Shown here in pieces: positions 53,066 to 63,933 of a DNA stretch of 64,000 bases. The notes under the pieces were generated by a model, which did not search any database, had not been told where the DNA came from, and worked only from the letters and a program-made list of their open reading frames with translations. The translations under genes and the position numbers were made by a program. This stretch comes from Aaosphaeria pasadenensis (lineage: Eukaryota; Ascomycota; Dothideomycetes; Pleosporales), in assembly GCA_022813625.1 (NCBI GenBank), contig JAKLMB010000040.1:186001-250000 (forward strand). The letters are read 5' to 3'. Each line of letters opens with the position of its first letter. Position 1 is the first letter of the stretch.

Positions 53066-53824
53066 ATGTCTGTCGAACAAGAAGATGAATGGGAGTACGA
53101 GTATGATGCTGAAGATACTGAGGACTTTTATGTAACGTTAGACCTTTCCAACATCCACAGCAACACAGGTGCGAAAAACATTGCGCAGCATGCGCCCGTA
53201 GGGAACCCACAATCTCTTGGAAATCGACTCCGAGTATCAAATACTCATACTGGCGATGGAAGCACCCCAGAACATCCCACGGAACCTTCAAGTATTGATC
53301 CCGTTGGGAAAATACAGATCACAGACATACATACCCAAACTCCGCTAATGATGTGCAATGGCCAATTGCTGAGCTGTCACTGGGCGTCTACAATAGGAAC
53401 AGATTTATTCTTTGCAAGGCCGAACGATAATGGGCTACCCAGTGAGGGCTCTCTTCGATCCTTACCGTCCGTTGACTTAGTAGGTATTGGGTCGGCCAAA
53501 CTGATGGCAAAAGCGGCAAGACTGCAGCCACGAGATGAGTTGCTGGAAAGGCCACAAGACAAGGGAGAGGTGCAGCACAACGAGCCATCAGTGACATCTT
53601 CGCCTTCACCTGGAAAGCCAAAGGCTCCCTCAAACTTTTTAACAAAACTTAATGAGGCGAAGGCAAAAAGAGGCGAAAAAACCAGGCTCGTTATCCTGGA
53701 TAATCCTCAAGGTTCGCGGCTCTCTGCACAACAAGCTTCCGGTCCTGTGAAGCCCTCTTCTCGAACTTCCGGAAATGTTGTGGCTGATTCTTCAACTACC
53801 ACAGTCATGGGTGATGCTCATTGA
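53066..53824 (+). CDS. TFIIIC subunit 6-like protein (tau55/Tfc7 family)
   Basis: Single exon, 252 aa from the ATG at 53066. An in-frame ATG at 52994 would add 24 residues that are mostly Thr and His, so I prefer 53066. The TFIIIC subunit-6 triple-barrel domain is clear: EDEWEYEYDAEDTEDFYVTL at the start, then KIQITDIHTQTPLMMCNGQL and SCHWASTIGTDLFFA. The remainder is a basic, disordered tail (FLTKLNEAKAKRGEKTRLVI). In yeast the Tfc7 homologue pairs with Tfc1 in the tauA module that binds the A box of tRNA genes, so a nuclear role in RNA polymerase III initiation is expected. No phosphatase-like domain is present, unlike yeast Tfc7. Confidence 0.85.
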   Translation: MSVEQEDEWEYEYDAEDTEDFYVTLDLSNIHSNTGAKNIAQHAPVGNPQSLGNRLRVSNTHTGDGSTPEHPTEPSSIDPVGKIQITDIHTQTPLMMCNGQLLSCHWASTIGTDLFFARPNDNGLPSEGSLRSLPSVDLVGIGSAKLMAKAARLQPRDELLERPQDKGEVQHNEPSVTSSPSPGKPKAPSNFLTKLNEAKAKRGEKTRLVILDNPQGSRLSAQQASGPVKPSSRTSGNVVADSSTTTVMGDAH

Positions 53825-54155
53825 TGAGCGAATACTTGCTTGTGCAGGCTATGCTATCTCTGGAGCTTTATTTCGCAGATCACTCTCCAGGCACGTCTTT
53901 TGTCGGTGAATTACCAACAGATGTCATGACACCTCGGTGTTTGTCTGTTTGCGATTTCCTTTTCGACGAACTGGTCCTTCTAGGAAGGTACTGCACACAT
54001 GCAACCAACTTATGGATCTCATACCAGCGAAAGTGTTCTAGAGTCATGACCTACACTCTCTTCGGCTCCATTCTACCTCCTCTATCCTCAACTGCACATC
54101 CCAGTGCCCGTTTCTATATCAACTGCAACGGTCGGCAATTATCCGGCCGACCGTT
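53825..54155. other. Short intergenic region
   Basis: 331 bp between two plus-strand genes. A minor frame crosses it but has no domain. It probably holds the 3' UTR of the TFIIIC gene and the next promoter. Confidence 0.5.
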
Positions 54156-55885
54156 ATGTCAACAAACACCGACGAGACCTGCCTCAAACTAGATCTTGAC
54201 GATGGAATCGACTCGCCTGACGGACGGACTGTTTATCGGTCCGACTCTCATAGCCTGGGCCTGTTCGATCTAGAGGAGATGCAGGAGAGGCCACCCGGAT
54301 CCATTGACTACTACAAATTCTACTGTAGCAAGGAAGATTGCAGCTCGGAGCAGAACCATAGGGTGGCCTTGGATGAGATCACAAATTGGTTCCAGGGGAT
54401 TCATGGAGGACATCGGCTTGACCGGGGACGGTCGCCTACTGTTGGTGGGATTCGGTATGATACACAATATAGGCTCACAGATCATAGCGAACACCCTCTG
54501 CGATTGTCAGATCATCTAGATCTCTCTTGGCCGGCGATTTCGTGACAAATACTGCAACATCGTCAGACGAATTCCTTTATCTACATACCTTACGCCTCCT
54601 CGCATGTTGCTATACGATTTCGCCAGCCTCCAGTGCCGTTAGCCTTCCGATATACGAACAAAAAACGGAGCCAGTCCTGATAAGTTCCCTGCGGCTTCAT
54701 TCCCACTATCAGTTTGCTCCAGCCTCAGGCCATCATCCTCGCGATACTTCAGAAACTCCACCTTGGCCAGATCTATATACGGGACCTTCCCTTGAAACCA
54801 GGCTTGCTGAACATGTCAGTCGTCAGCGCCGCGGTAGAAAGGCAAGTCTTGCACTGGAGAGTACTACAAACCAAGATCAAAGCGGTCTGCAAATGTCCAG
54901 CATCGAACCCAGCTCACTCGGAACAGAGACCAGAGGTGAAGAGACTCAGCATGATCCTATTTTATCAAGGCTTTCATGTGATGTGCGGAAAGAACGTCAC
55001 CCCTGGGAATACCACTGGGGCGATAGTTCGCCGCTGGATCATGAATCAGGAATATCCTCATCCAAGCGTCCCAGACTACGAAGAAGGCTAGTACATACAA
55101 CTGCATCCCCCGAACTTACGAGACAAGACCACTTTGCAGTCAATTCAAACTGTAAAAGGCGAGGCCTTGGTGGTCGCTTCGCTCAGCGCCTACACGCCAT
55201 TCGCGCCCTTCGAGCCCCCAGGTCGAAGGACCGATCCCTTGATCACGAGCGAGATGGAAAGCCCCGTGTCTCTCAAGCATCACCAAAGAGAGACTTGTTC
55301 TCTCATTATATGAAAAAAATTGCGAATACGACAACCAAACGTGTTGACAGACCCTGCGATTCTATCGTTGAGACTGAGAGTAAAGAGACCAGCCACGATC
55401 TTCCCAGCGAACCGCGAAGCGACTGCGTAGTGCCTGAGATACATCAGATCTCACCAACAACGATAGATCAAAGCTCGGTCGACCAGAGATCTACACTAGT
55501 TGGCAAGATCGATGGCAATACACGGCTCGCCCCACAGCACAGTTGGACCCTCCCCCACGACGTACCATTTCCCCAAGTCGCTGCATATGGAAGCGTCGTT
55601 CGAACATTTGAGGATAACGGGTATGATATGGTGTCCTTAGGATCCCAAGAAGAGGGACAAGACGCGTCAAGTGAGAGCAGTGGGGCAAATGGCGGCAATG
55701 GCGGCAGTAAGGGAAACCATCATATCCGCCGCTCAGAAACCATTGGTGGTGGCGATGCGATTGATGATGACAACTGGTCTGAAGACAGTGTTCAGAAATT
55801 TGCGAAGAGGAGAAGCACAGTCTCTCGAGAAGTGGCCATGGGACCTGAAGCAGCGCGTAAGTTACATTGGAGATTGAATGGGTGA
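54156..55885 (+). CDS. Hypothetical low-complexity protein
   Basis: Two exons, 54156-54454 and 54511-55885, join in frame across a 56-nt intron (GTATGA donor, TTGTCAG acceptor) to give 557 aa. The second frame has no ATG of its own, which supports the splice. I recognise no domain. The N-terminal part is acidic (TCLKLDLDDGIDSPDG). The C-terminal half is rich in Ser, Arg and Pro with basic clusters (SSSKRPRLRRRLVHTTASPE) and ends in a Gly/Asn/Ser stretch. A nuclear location is possible. The last codons overlap a GTAAGT donor-like site at about 55858, so the true end may lie in a further exon. Confidence 0.5.
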
Positions 55886-56272
55886 TGCAAGCACCAGCAT
55901 CATCTGAACAATCTCTTTCGGATTCTGGGATTTTGTATAAACTACGCAAGGAAAGCAGCATCACCGTGTTCCAGAATAGGGCTATTCATACTACCCCAAA
56001 CAACAATATATCCTTAATTCAATCGTATCGAATCTCAGGTTTTGGTTCTACATTCTGTACCGCCCTCGACCAATCACATAATACCAGGATCATGATTAGC
56101 GTTATGCACATATCACGTGAGCTGCGGGTAGCTGCATTATGTAATCGCTTCGCCAAGATCTTGCTCTCTCAATCTCAAAAAAATTCTGCCCTAACCACAG
56201 AATTCTTCTAAAATACCAAACCGCCAACAACGCCTATTTACACTTACGAACAATTCGAAATCTGCCTTCAAG
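55886..56272. other. Promoter region of SNU13
   Basis: 387 bp without a coding feature, AT rich towards the SNU13 start. Confidence 0.5.
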
Positions 56273-56696
56273 ATGTCCGAATCAGCAGCCTGGCCCATTG
56301 CCGACGAAGCTCTGTCGCAGCAGCTCCTCGATCTGGTGCAGCAAGCAAGCCATTACAAGCAAATGCGCAAGGGCGCCAATGAAGGTAAGGTCGTTCCTAC
56401 CGCAAGACACATTCGTCTCTAATACCATCGCAGCTACGAAAGCTCTGAACCGTGGTATTGCCGAGCTTATCGTCCTCGCAGCCGACACCTCCCCTCTCGC
56501 TATCCTTCTTCACCTTCCCCTCCTGTGCGAAGATAAGAACGTACCATTCGTGTACGTCAAGAGCAAGGCTGCGCTTGGACGCGCCTGCGGTGTCAGCCGA
56601 CCGGTCATCGCGGCAAGCATCACGACGAACGAGGCGAGTGATTTGGCAGGACAGATTAAGAGCATAAGGGACGCCGTTGAGAGGCTCGCGATCTGA
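56273..56696 (+). CDS. SNU13: U4/U6.U5 snRNP and box C/D snoRNP protein Snu13 (15.5K)
   Basis: Two exons, 56273-56384 and 56434-56696, with a 49-nt intron (GTAAGG...TCGCAG). The product is 124 aa, the usual family length. It is an L7Ae-type RNA-binding protein: the kink-turn binding loop is RKGANEATKALNRG, split by the intron after NE, followed by AELIVLAADTSPLAILLHLP and VKSKAALGRACGVSRPV. It nucleates both the U4 snRNP and box C/D snoRNPs, in the nucleus and nucleolus. The intron sits inside the most conserved RNA-contact element, a common place in fungal copies. Confidence 0.97.
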
Positions 56697-59600
56697 GCAT
56701 GTACCGAAGTAGGACAACAAAAACACCGGTGTAATTCCAACGAGGAGCCGAGGCACTACAGACGATGAAGGAAATTTAAAGATAATTATCCCAAGTCTGC
56801 CCATGTAATGAAGAAACCACCAAAAGACCGGCTCATCGAAGAAAGTGTTACTGACAAGGCGTTACCGAGGGATTTGCGATTGGCATGGCGTTAGTGAGGA
56901 TATTGCGACTGTGTAGTCGGAGACCGATTGGCCTGTACCCACGTTACACAATTCTGTCTATCCTCTTGTTTCTTCTCTTCACAGCAAAGGATACGATGGT
57001 CTAGGCAACGAACGTTTTTGATCGGATGGTACCAACAATACTACGTTCACCTGGTTCGTGTGACCTCGCTCTTCAAAGCGCCAAACTTTGAAGCTAGGAA
57101 GCTATCGATATCAAAATGTTGAAAACTGAATACCATTGACGGATCCTGTTCAGGCATAAAGCCTTTGCTTGTGAATTTCTCTAGCATTATTGTGATCCCG
57201 GCGCGTCGCCTTGTTCGTCACTGTGTTGCAAACTCTACCTCTAGCTGATCATACTCAAGCACCCAATTGCTTTTCGTCCTCTCCTCATTTCCAGCAACTC
57301 CGGTTCTCATGAGCAGTTTCCCCAATTTCTAAGACTGCTATGGCATATAGCAATTTCGCACGCACGCAAACGAAGAACATCGACGAGCCGCATCTGCTAT
57401 CACGTTCGAAAGCTTCTCCGCAATGTATAACTGCGCTGCCGCGCCAGCCAGACAGCACCATACCAACTAACCATCTTCACGTAAACCCATGAGCAAAAGG
57501 CAGATTCACGCGGTGCTCCGGAGCTCCACCTAGCTCTAGAACCTACACTAAAGACGTTTATACACCATCTCTAAACTCTTCTAAGATTCTGAATGCGCAC
57601 TTGATTTGGCGTCAGAGTAAGAGCTAGAACAATATATTGGAACACCTGATTACAGACACTTTGCATACGTCATTTTCGAGATCAGGAGAGACACTGATCA
57701 GTTGTGGTAAGTCATAGGTCGATTGCTCATAGAGTTGGGGTAGATACAGGTTCGATAATCAGAACACGGAATTCGAATTAGGGATTCAGTTGCAACGTAT
57801 GCCTGAACAATGTGAGTGACTATCCTTTGGCGGACACCAGAACTGGGACGTTTGTTTTAGACAGCTCTGACTTTTTCGTTGAGCAAAGGGAGGAAACATA
57901 ATTTGACATCGCATGCAGGAGTAGCCAGATGTCTTTCGATTTTTGCAAGAATGAGAGCACAACTTCCGACTTACATGCATATGGCGCCTATGGCGCGTTT
58001 GCCATTTGGAAAAAATCCTGTGGCACATCCTTGTTTTACTGTTCTGGACTGCAGTGTCGCTGGAGATTGTGAATTGGTGGAGAACGGGTGACGTGAGACA
58101 CTGAAAGACTGATCCAGTACCTTTCATTGCTCAAGCATAATGAGGCATGATTATCAAAGCGGAAATGTACAGTGGAGAGGCGCTGACTATGTGGATAACA
58201 TTAGCAATGTGTGATGGCCCGCGACGAAGGTACTACGAGCTTGCAATCGGAGTAATGCTACGCCAATTCCACCACCTGCATGCATCTACCGTACAGGTAA
58301 ACTCTCCTGCAGATTATAGGAGCTTCATGTCTCCACTCAATGCACGATAATGTGATGAGCCAATTTCATATCGCTTTGCGGCCTCGGAAGCATCATCGCC
58401 ATTCTTTCTGACCTTTCTTCAACATGAGTAACGCCAAGATCAGAATGTGAACGAGACATGTGGGTACCAGCATCTACCAGGGTCTATCGAACCTGCACCG
58501 GCAGTCCGAAGCATGGATTGACAGAATGCACACAAGTACCCTGTACAACCAAGGACCCACAGGCAATCGGAAGCAGTGCCGACATCCTTTAGCCACCATC
58601 CAAAAATGGATGTTAGCGTCGCGATCCCATCTAGAGCATCAGAGATGCTACGGGGAGAGTAGTAAATGGCCAAAAGAAATGAAAGAGAATGCTACTGGCA
58701 TATTTCTTGAGTGCCCCTTCCGAACGACACAAACTCTAGTCTATATGGGGACTTGAGCAAGTGCACTTAGATTGAACCGAACAGGTTGTTGACTTTGAAT
58801 GCAGGATTGAAAGGCTTGGACGTAGACGCAGTCAATCGGTATGGCACGATTAGGACTACGCCTACAGCGGCAAATAACTCGATGACCACGGCTCCGATGA
58901 AGGTGCACCGTTAGTTGTTGGCGTCGAAGGGAGGAAAACTATCAATGGACCATCCAACAAGCAGCGAAGCCGCTTTGCGACTCCCCCCTTAATGCGGTGA
59001 TCAAATTAGCAGGCTCATGTTCATCAAAAGGGACCCACAAGCTCGTCAATATTCGCATCAAAGGCCAAGGACCGGCCACATGCCAATGATGCCATCAACA
59101 GCTGTTGTACTCGCTGCAGTCACAGGACCTCAGACCGGCGAGAAAGGATGAACACGGAGGTCAAAAACGCCATCGTAGCATCGAACCGCACCGATATCCG
59201 TCAAACTTCATTGAAGCTGTGAAAGGGAAATGATGTCTCCTTCCAAACAGGACTTGGCGGCCTACCACAAGAGCTGGAATCGGTATCGAAGCAACGAGGG
59301 TGAATGGACTTTTGGCAGCAATGCCGCACCAGATGCCGCTTTTGGCTACATACTAACTATAGCATCGATGCACACCTACTTCTAAGGAAGCACGTACATG
59401 GAGATCGGAGTCTGCCGCCGGCGGAAGAGTCTTGAACATGAACATCAACTGAGGTTGGCTGTTTTTCATAGCTACTCATCAAACGTCCTACGGAGCAACG
59501 ACTAGCGTAGGACATCATCAGTACCTCGCTTCACATCTCCCAATGTTGGTTTACGGGGCCACTGTTTATGTTGAGACCACGTATCTGATCGAGTTACTCA

Positions 59601-60260
59601 AAACTTTGCTTCTGCTTCCTGGCACTTGGCGCCATATTGGACAATCTACCGAGGCACGTAACAGACGGAATGATGAATGCTTCCTTGGCCCCTGCAAGGG
59701 TGTTATCATTCAATGGGTGGCAAGCTCCCGTACTGTCTTTGACACAGATGGACTCTAATGCTCCTATGGTCGGACGCTCTAGTCTTTAGATTTGAGGACG
59801 ATGGCTTCTGGCCTTTTTGAGCCCGGCCGCGTTCATGCCACATCGCAACAACAAATGGATCTTTCATATCAATCAATACCAGACTTGTTATTCACATGCT
59901 ATCAATCTTTGTCCTTACTTGTTCGGCGATACTTGGCAAGCCCTATCTCGCCTTCCTTCCCGTCCGACCAGAGGAGGTTGGACGCAAAGCGATGACGGTA
60001 AGAAGATTAGTGGAAGCCCTCATGAGAACGAGGCATGCAATTGGTTTCAGACGGTTTATTAAGCCAATTCTGGGTGAATGGAAACAATACAGCATGAACA
60101 AAAGGCAGCCGCCTGCTAGTGAGACTTTGGCGCGGTCGAGACGTCTCTTAAGGTGAGCCATCAACCATCAGGCGACAATTCTGTTATCCGAGATTGCGGG
60201 GTGGGAAGCGAGAGCAAAGAACGACTCGGGTATGGCGCGAACCCAACGTTGTCGAGCCAC
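56697..60260. other. Gene-poor stretch
   Basis: About 3.6 kb without any convincing frame on either strand; the longest are about 113 codons and carry no domain. No transposon ends, tRNA or rRNA were recognised. It separates the housekeeping block from the repeat-rich kinase locus. It could hold a non-coding RNA or the decayed remains of genes, but nothing in it is specific. Confidence 0.5.
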
Positions 60261-60372
60261 AGCGCCGCAAACTGCCATTGGTCAGTCAGTGACATCCCGG
60301 CGCCGCGGACTGCTATTGACCATTCAGTGATATCCCGACGCCGTGAATTGCTATTGAACATTCAGTGATATT
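60261..60372. repeat. 38-bp tandem repeat, 3 copies
   Basis: Three head-to-tail units at 60261-60298, 60299-60336 and 60337-60372, each of the form GCGCCGC..ACTGCTATTG..CATTCAGTGATATCCC. Differences between copies are mostly C/T transitions (GACATCCC against GATATCCC; ACTGCCATTG against ACTGCTATTG). It lies about 270 bp upstream of the kinase ATG, so it could influence that promoter. Confidence 0.85.
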
Positions 60373-60643
60373 GTTCCCCCATGGTTCGTCAACAATTGGT
60401 TCAATTCATTTGCTAAGAGGCATAGAGGTGCGATGATGGTTTCCGCTGTGCCAGATATGGCGGCGTTCAGATTCTCTGCGGTGAACTAGCGTGCTGATAA
60501 ACCCATTTCATATATAAGTCGTGTGTTGGAAACCGGTTCTAAGAAGTGCAAATGATCCTCCTCCCTTCCTCTCTTACCCAGATTCAGAGCTACGATATAT
60601 TTTTTAATACTTCACTTTCACTGCCATCTCCAAACCTGACAGA
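60373..60643. promoter_or_regulatory. Upstream region of the kinase-like gene
   Basis: 271 bp between the 38-bp repeat and the ATG. It contains a TATATAAG element at about 60511-60518, some 130 bp upstream of the start codon, which is a reasonable TATA box. The rest is pyrimidine rich. Confidence 0.4.
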
Positions 60644-62552
60644 ATGTCTGATTCTGACGAAGGTCCTGGAGGCAAGGAAGGCTCACGTCGTAGCCGAGAG
60701 TACAAAGTTGGCGCCTGGGCTGAGAGCATAGCGTACTATGGCCCGGGCTTGTTCCATCCTGTGTACATTGGGGAAGTGTACAAGGAAGGGAGATACAAAA
60801 TTGAGCAGAAATTTGGGTGGGGAGCTTCCGCTACTGTGTGGGGAGCAAGAGATCTTCAGTATTGAGTGCCCTTTCATCTCTTAATCATTCAAATCACTCA
60901 AACTCGATAGAACCGGTAGATTCGTGGCTGTGAAGGTGGTAGCAGCAAATGAGTCCCAGGACTCTAAGGAACTTCGCATCTTGCAAAGGCTTCGTGATAG
61001 CAACCTCGATCATCCGGGCCGTAGACATGTTGCTGAATTTCTCGATCATTTCTATCACGATGGCGTCAACGGCCGCCACTTGTGCCTAGTCACAGAAGCA
61101 TTAGGACAGACGATATATCAAGAAATCGATCATACAACGTCAGATTCAATAAGCATATCTAGACGTCTTCGATCATGCTGATATTGGAACAGCTTTTCTC
61201 CCGCTGATGGATCTACCTGTCGCCCTTTTGCCAGGCAAATACTTCTTGCGATAGACTTCCTGCACAAATGTCATGTTGTCCATGGCGGTCCGTAAAATAA
61301 GTGCAAGAACTCACTATCTTTATCGGGCTAAACTCTTCCTAGATCTACATAACACAAATATCATGGTTCCATTCCTAGATTGCGAGTCCTATGGAGAGCC
61401 ATGGATTGGCAAGGTCACCAGACATGATGGAGGGCCTATAGAAAAGGGTATTCCCGAGTACCTAGTCGGAAAGCCTACCATCAAAACCGACCTTGAGAAG
61501 CTGATGGAAATCGGGTATCGTCTACATTTCAAGATCGTAGACTTTTCGTCCTGTGAGTATCGTCAATGCTGAAAATGGAATACGGATCGCGTGCTCATAT
61601 TGTGAATTATTTAGCGTTCTTCGACGATGAGCATCCTATCCGTATTCGTGGCGGAAACGACCTGTCCCCACCCGAAACTATCTTCCGGAAACCCTTGACA
61701 AAGGCCTCAGATATATGGCAACTTGCCTGCATTGTAAGTGTATGATGCTTGGAACAGTTGCAGGTTCTGATCTGATGTAATTTTCCTCCCTCACTAGACA
61801 TTCTGGGCGGCCACGGCGCAGGATCTCTTCTGTACGAGTGCAGACAGCCGTACACTCATACCTCAGATCTACACAACTATTGGCAAGTCGTCTGCTAATT
61901 GGCTCTTGGTTTCATTGATGGAAGGCGTCCGGGACAAGATCTGGGCAGCCGGTCCAGGACCTATTGGTAAGTCGTACCCGCCTAAACTTTTGACAATGAA
62001 TGACTGTTAGTAGGTATCGGAAAATCCAAAGGCCTGAATTTAGAGGGGCTTATACAAGGGATAATCTATCACCCGGATAAAACCCGTGATAACGCTTGGA
62101 AACAAACAGAAGCAAGTCTCAAGAGAATGAAAGACAGAGTGCATACAGAACTTGAAAGAAAGGCGGAGGAAGAACTTGTAAGAAAGACGGAGGAAGAACT
62201 TGTCAGCAAGACGGAGGAAGAACTTGTCAGAAAGACGGAAGAAGAACTTGAAAAAAAGAAGGAGGAAGAACTGATAAGAAAGATGGAGGAAAAACTTGAA
62301 AAAGAGAAAAAGAAAGCTTCCTTGTACGTTCCTATGAGAGGAAACCCCGAGGTGGAGAGGTACATAACGGATTTTGCGAGGTATCTTCGCAGGCTGCTTG
62401 TGGCTGACCCAGAACAACGTCCCACGGCAGAAGAACTTCTAACTGATGACTTCGTTCATGAACGCTACCACGAAGATGACAGACTGTACGCGGATTGTTC
62501 GTCCACCAGATCTTTGTCTCCATCCAGGCGTTTGGAGAGTAACTCAGGATAG
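60644..62552 (+). CDS. Divergent SRPK-like protein kinase with repeat insert
   Basis: Seven exons, 60644-60858, 60911-61138, 61235-61287, 61343-61552, 61615-61733, 61798-61966 and 62014-62552, give 510 aa in one frame. The N-lobe is SRPK-like: GLFHPVYIGEVYKEGRYKIE, glycine loop FGWGASATVW (57-66), lysine K80 in FVAVKVV. The catalytic loop is HGDLHNTNIM with D166. The DFG motif is DFS (232-234). SPPETIF and ASDIWQLACITFW follow, and ADPEQRPTAEELL closes the C-lobe. A charged 8-residue repeat (377-431, unit ELVRKTEE) is inserted before the last helices. Exon 2 to 3 needs a GTCAGA donor; without it a TGA in the alpha-E region breaks the frame. It may be a diverged active kinase, a pseudokinase or an early pseudogene. 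Confidence 0.72.
62148..62313 (+). repeat. In-frame 24-bp minisatellite, about 7 copies
   Basis: Six full 24-bp units (starts at 62148, 62172, 62196, 62220, 62244 and 62268) and a partial seventh, of the form GAACTTGTAAGAAAGACGGA plus GGAA. Each adds exactly eight residues to the kinase (E-L-V-R-K-T-E-E), so copy changes keep the frame. The product would be a long charged helix. Confidence 0.9.
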
Positions 62553-62603
62553 GAAAGCCACAAACACTTCGCACTGAGGGCTCTTTATTCACTGTTCAAT
62601 CTC

Positions 62604-63010
62604 GCTACATTCTACAATCACTTCCATAGTCCATTACAACCACTGCTAAGGCTTTCTTCACTCTGTACCAAACTTCTGCCTTGAAAGGGTGATACATTCT
62701 ACAATCACTTCCATAGTCCATTACAACCACTGCTAAGGCTTTCTTCACTCTGTACCAAACTTCTGCCTTGAAAGGGTGNNNNNNNNNNCAATCACTTCCA
62801 TAGTCCATTACAACCACTGCTAAGGCTTTCTTCACTCTGTACCAAACTTCTGCCTTGAAAGGGTGCTACATTCTACAATCACTTCCATAGTCCATTACAA
62901 TCACTGCTAAGGTTTTCTTCACTCTGTACCAAACTTCTACCTTGAAGGGCGCTGCATTCTACAACCACTCCCATAGTCCATTACAATCACTGCTATGGCT
63001 TTCTTCACTC
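62604..63010. repeat. 87-bp tandem array, about 4.7 copies, with a 10-N gap
   Basis: Units start at 62604, 62691, 62778, 62865 and 62951; the last is cut short at about 63010. The first three are nearly identical. The fourth and fifth have drifted, and the fourth is 1 bp shorter. The N run at 62779-62788 exactly replaces the ten bases expected in the third unit. The array fills the space between the kinase stop and the next gene. Confidence 0.93.
62779..62788. other. Assembly gap (10 N)
   Basis: Ten unknown bases inside the 87-bp array. The spacing fits the repeat period, but such gaps often mark places where the true copy number was not resolved. Confidence 0.98.
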
Positions 63011-63159
63011 TTTTGCCATGCGATGGGAGCATATAAACCCCATCCCCCCCGACCTGACGCCAACGCTCAACCACACCCCCCCCAACCTGACGACAACATT
63101 CAACCGCAGTCGTCAGATTTTACAACCAACACCAACAATCAAATCATTCATTCCTAAAT

Positions 63160-63573
63160 ATGTCTCCCGTAGCAAAAATTCTTGCTGTTGCTTGGGTGGA
63201 CGAGCTCGAGCCCACATCGACGAACTGGAAGTATGCTGCCACTTTCCAGCTCTGCGAGGAGATAGCGGACCGTATCCAGAACGAGATTGACCAGTTTCCC
63301 GGCTACGAGTACCAGATCAACTTTCTGATCCGGACTCTTCCACATCTGAGTGGGCAGGAGCCTCTTCACGCTACCGTCCATTTCCAGACAAAAGACCAAG
63401 CGGATAATGGCAATTATACCGTTGGCCACATCAATGTGAAGGAGCAGAACCGCGCCTACGAACTGGCAACGGGCGATCTTAGGCAGGATCTGAAATGGTG
63501 GCGAGAACCAGTCCTCAATTACGAAGAAGAACAGCGAAAGAAGGACGCGAGAAAAACAGCGGGAATAAGATAA
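63160..63573 (+). CDS. Small hypothetical protein
   Basis: Single ATG-started frame, 137 aa. I recognise no family. The sequence is soluble and mixed alpha/beta in look: VAKILAVAWVDELEPTSTNW, then FQLCEEIADRIQNEIDQFPG and HATVHFQTKDQADNGNYTVG, with a basic C-terminal helix (YEEEQRKKDARKTAGIR). There is no signal peptide or membrane helix. The upstream 100 bp has C-rich and CAACAC-type leader sequence common before fungal ATGs. It sits just after the 87-bp array and could be a lineage-specific gene. Confidence 0.55.
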   Translation: MSPVAKILAVAWVDELEPTSTNWKYAATFQLCEEIADRIQNEIDQFPGYEYQINFLIRTLPHLSGQEPLHATVHFQTKDQADNGNYTVGHINVKEQNRAYELATGDLRQDLKWWREPVLNYEEEQRKKDARKTAGIR

Positions 63574-63933
63574 GTGGCCTAAGATACAAACCTTGGCCAC
63601 ATCTTCATCCTCAAAGTACCCCCTAAGAATGAACGGCTTCCATTGGGCTATTCTTCTGTTCGTCACTATCAGGTTAGTAGCTTCACAAGATTTACAAAAA
63701 GCTCTCTAACAAGGATATCATCCAGCGCGCTCTTCGACCAAATTTCTTGAATTTCATCTAGCCGAGGCCATCTTCCAACCATTCAACTGCCTTGTTAGAT
63801 TCGACTGTACACATATTTATTCCCTTATTGCTACTTATTACGGATGGTTTGTTCATGAACGCTACAATCACGGATTGCACTCAGAGTGTTCATCCAGCCA
63901 GGCAGGGAGTGATTCAGTAAGGAAAGCCCTCGT
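63574..63933. other. Region downstream of the last gene
   Basis: 360 bp with no clear gene. The stretch TTTGTTCATGAACGCTAC (about 63848-63865) resembles the end of the kinase coding region (TTCGTTCATGAACGCTACCA at 62452), followed by weaker similarity; it may be a small duplicated fragment. Confidence 0.4.

Noticed and set aside
62605..62835. Minus-strand frame with a repeating protein sequence
   Set aside because: It is only the 87-bp array and the N gap read as codons; there is no start or stop structure of a gene.
62604..63010. Direct repeats considered as a CRISPR array
   Set aside because: Units are contiguous with no unique spacers, and the genome is eukaryotic.
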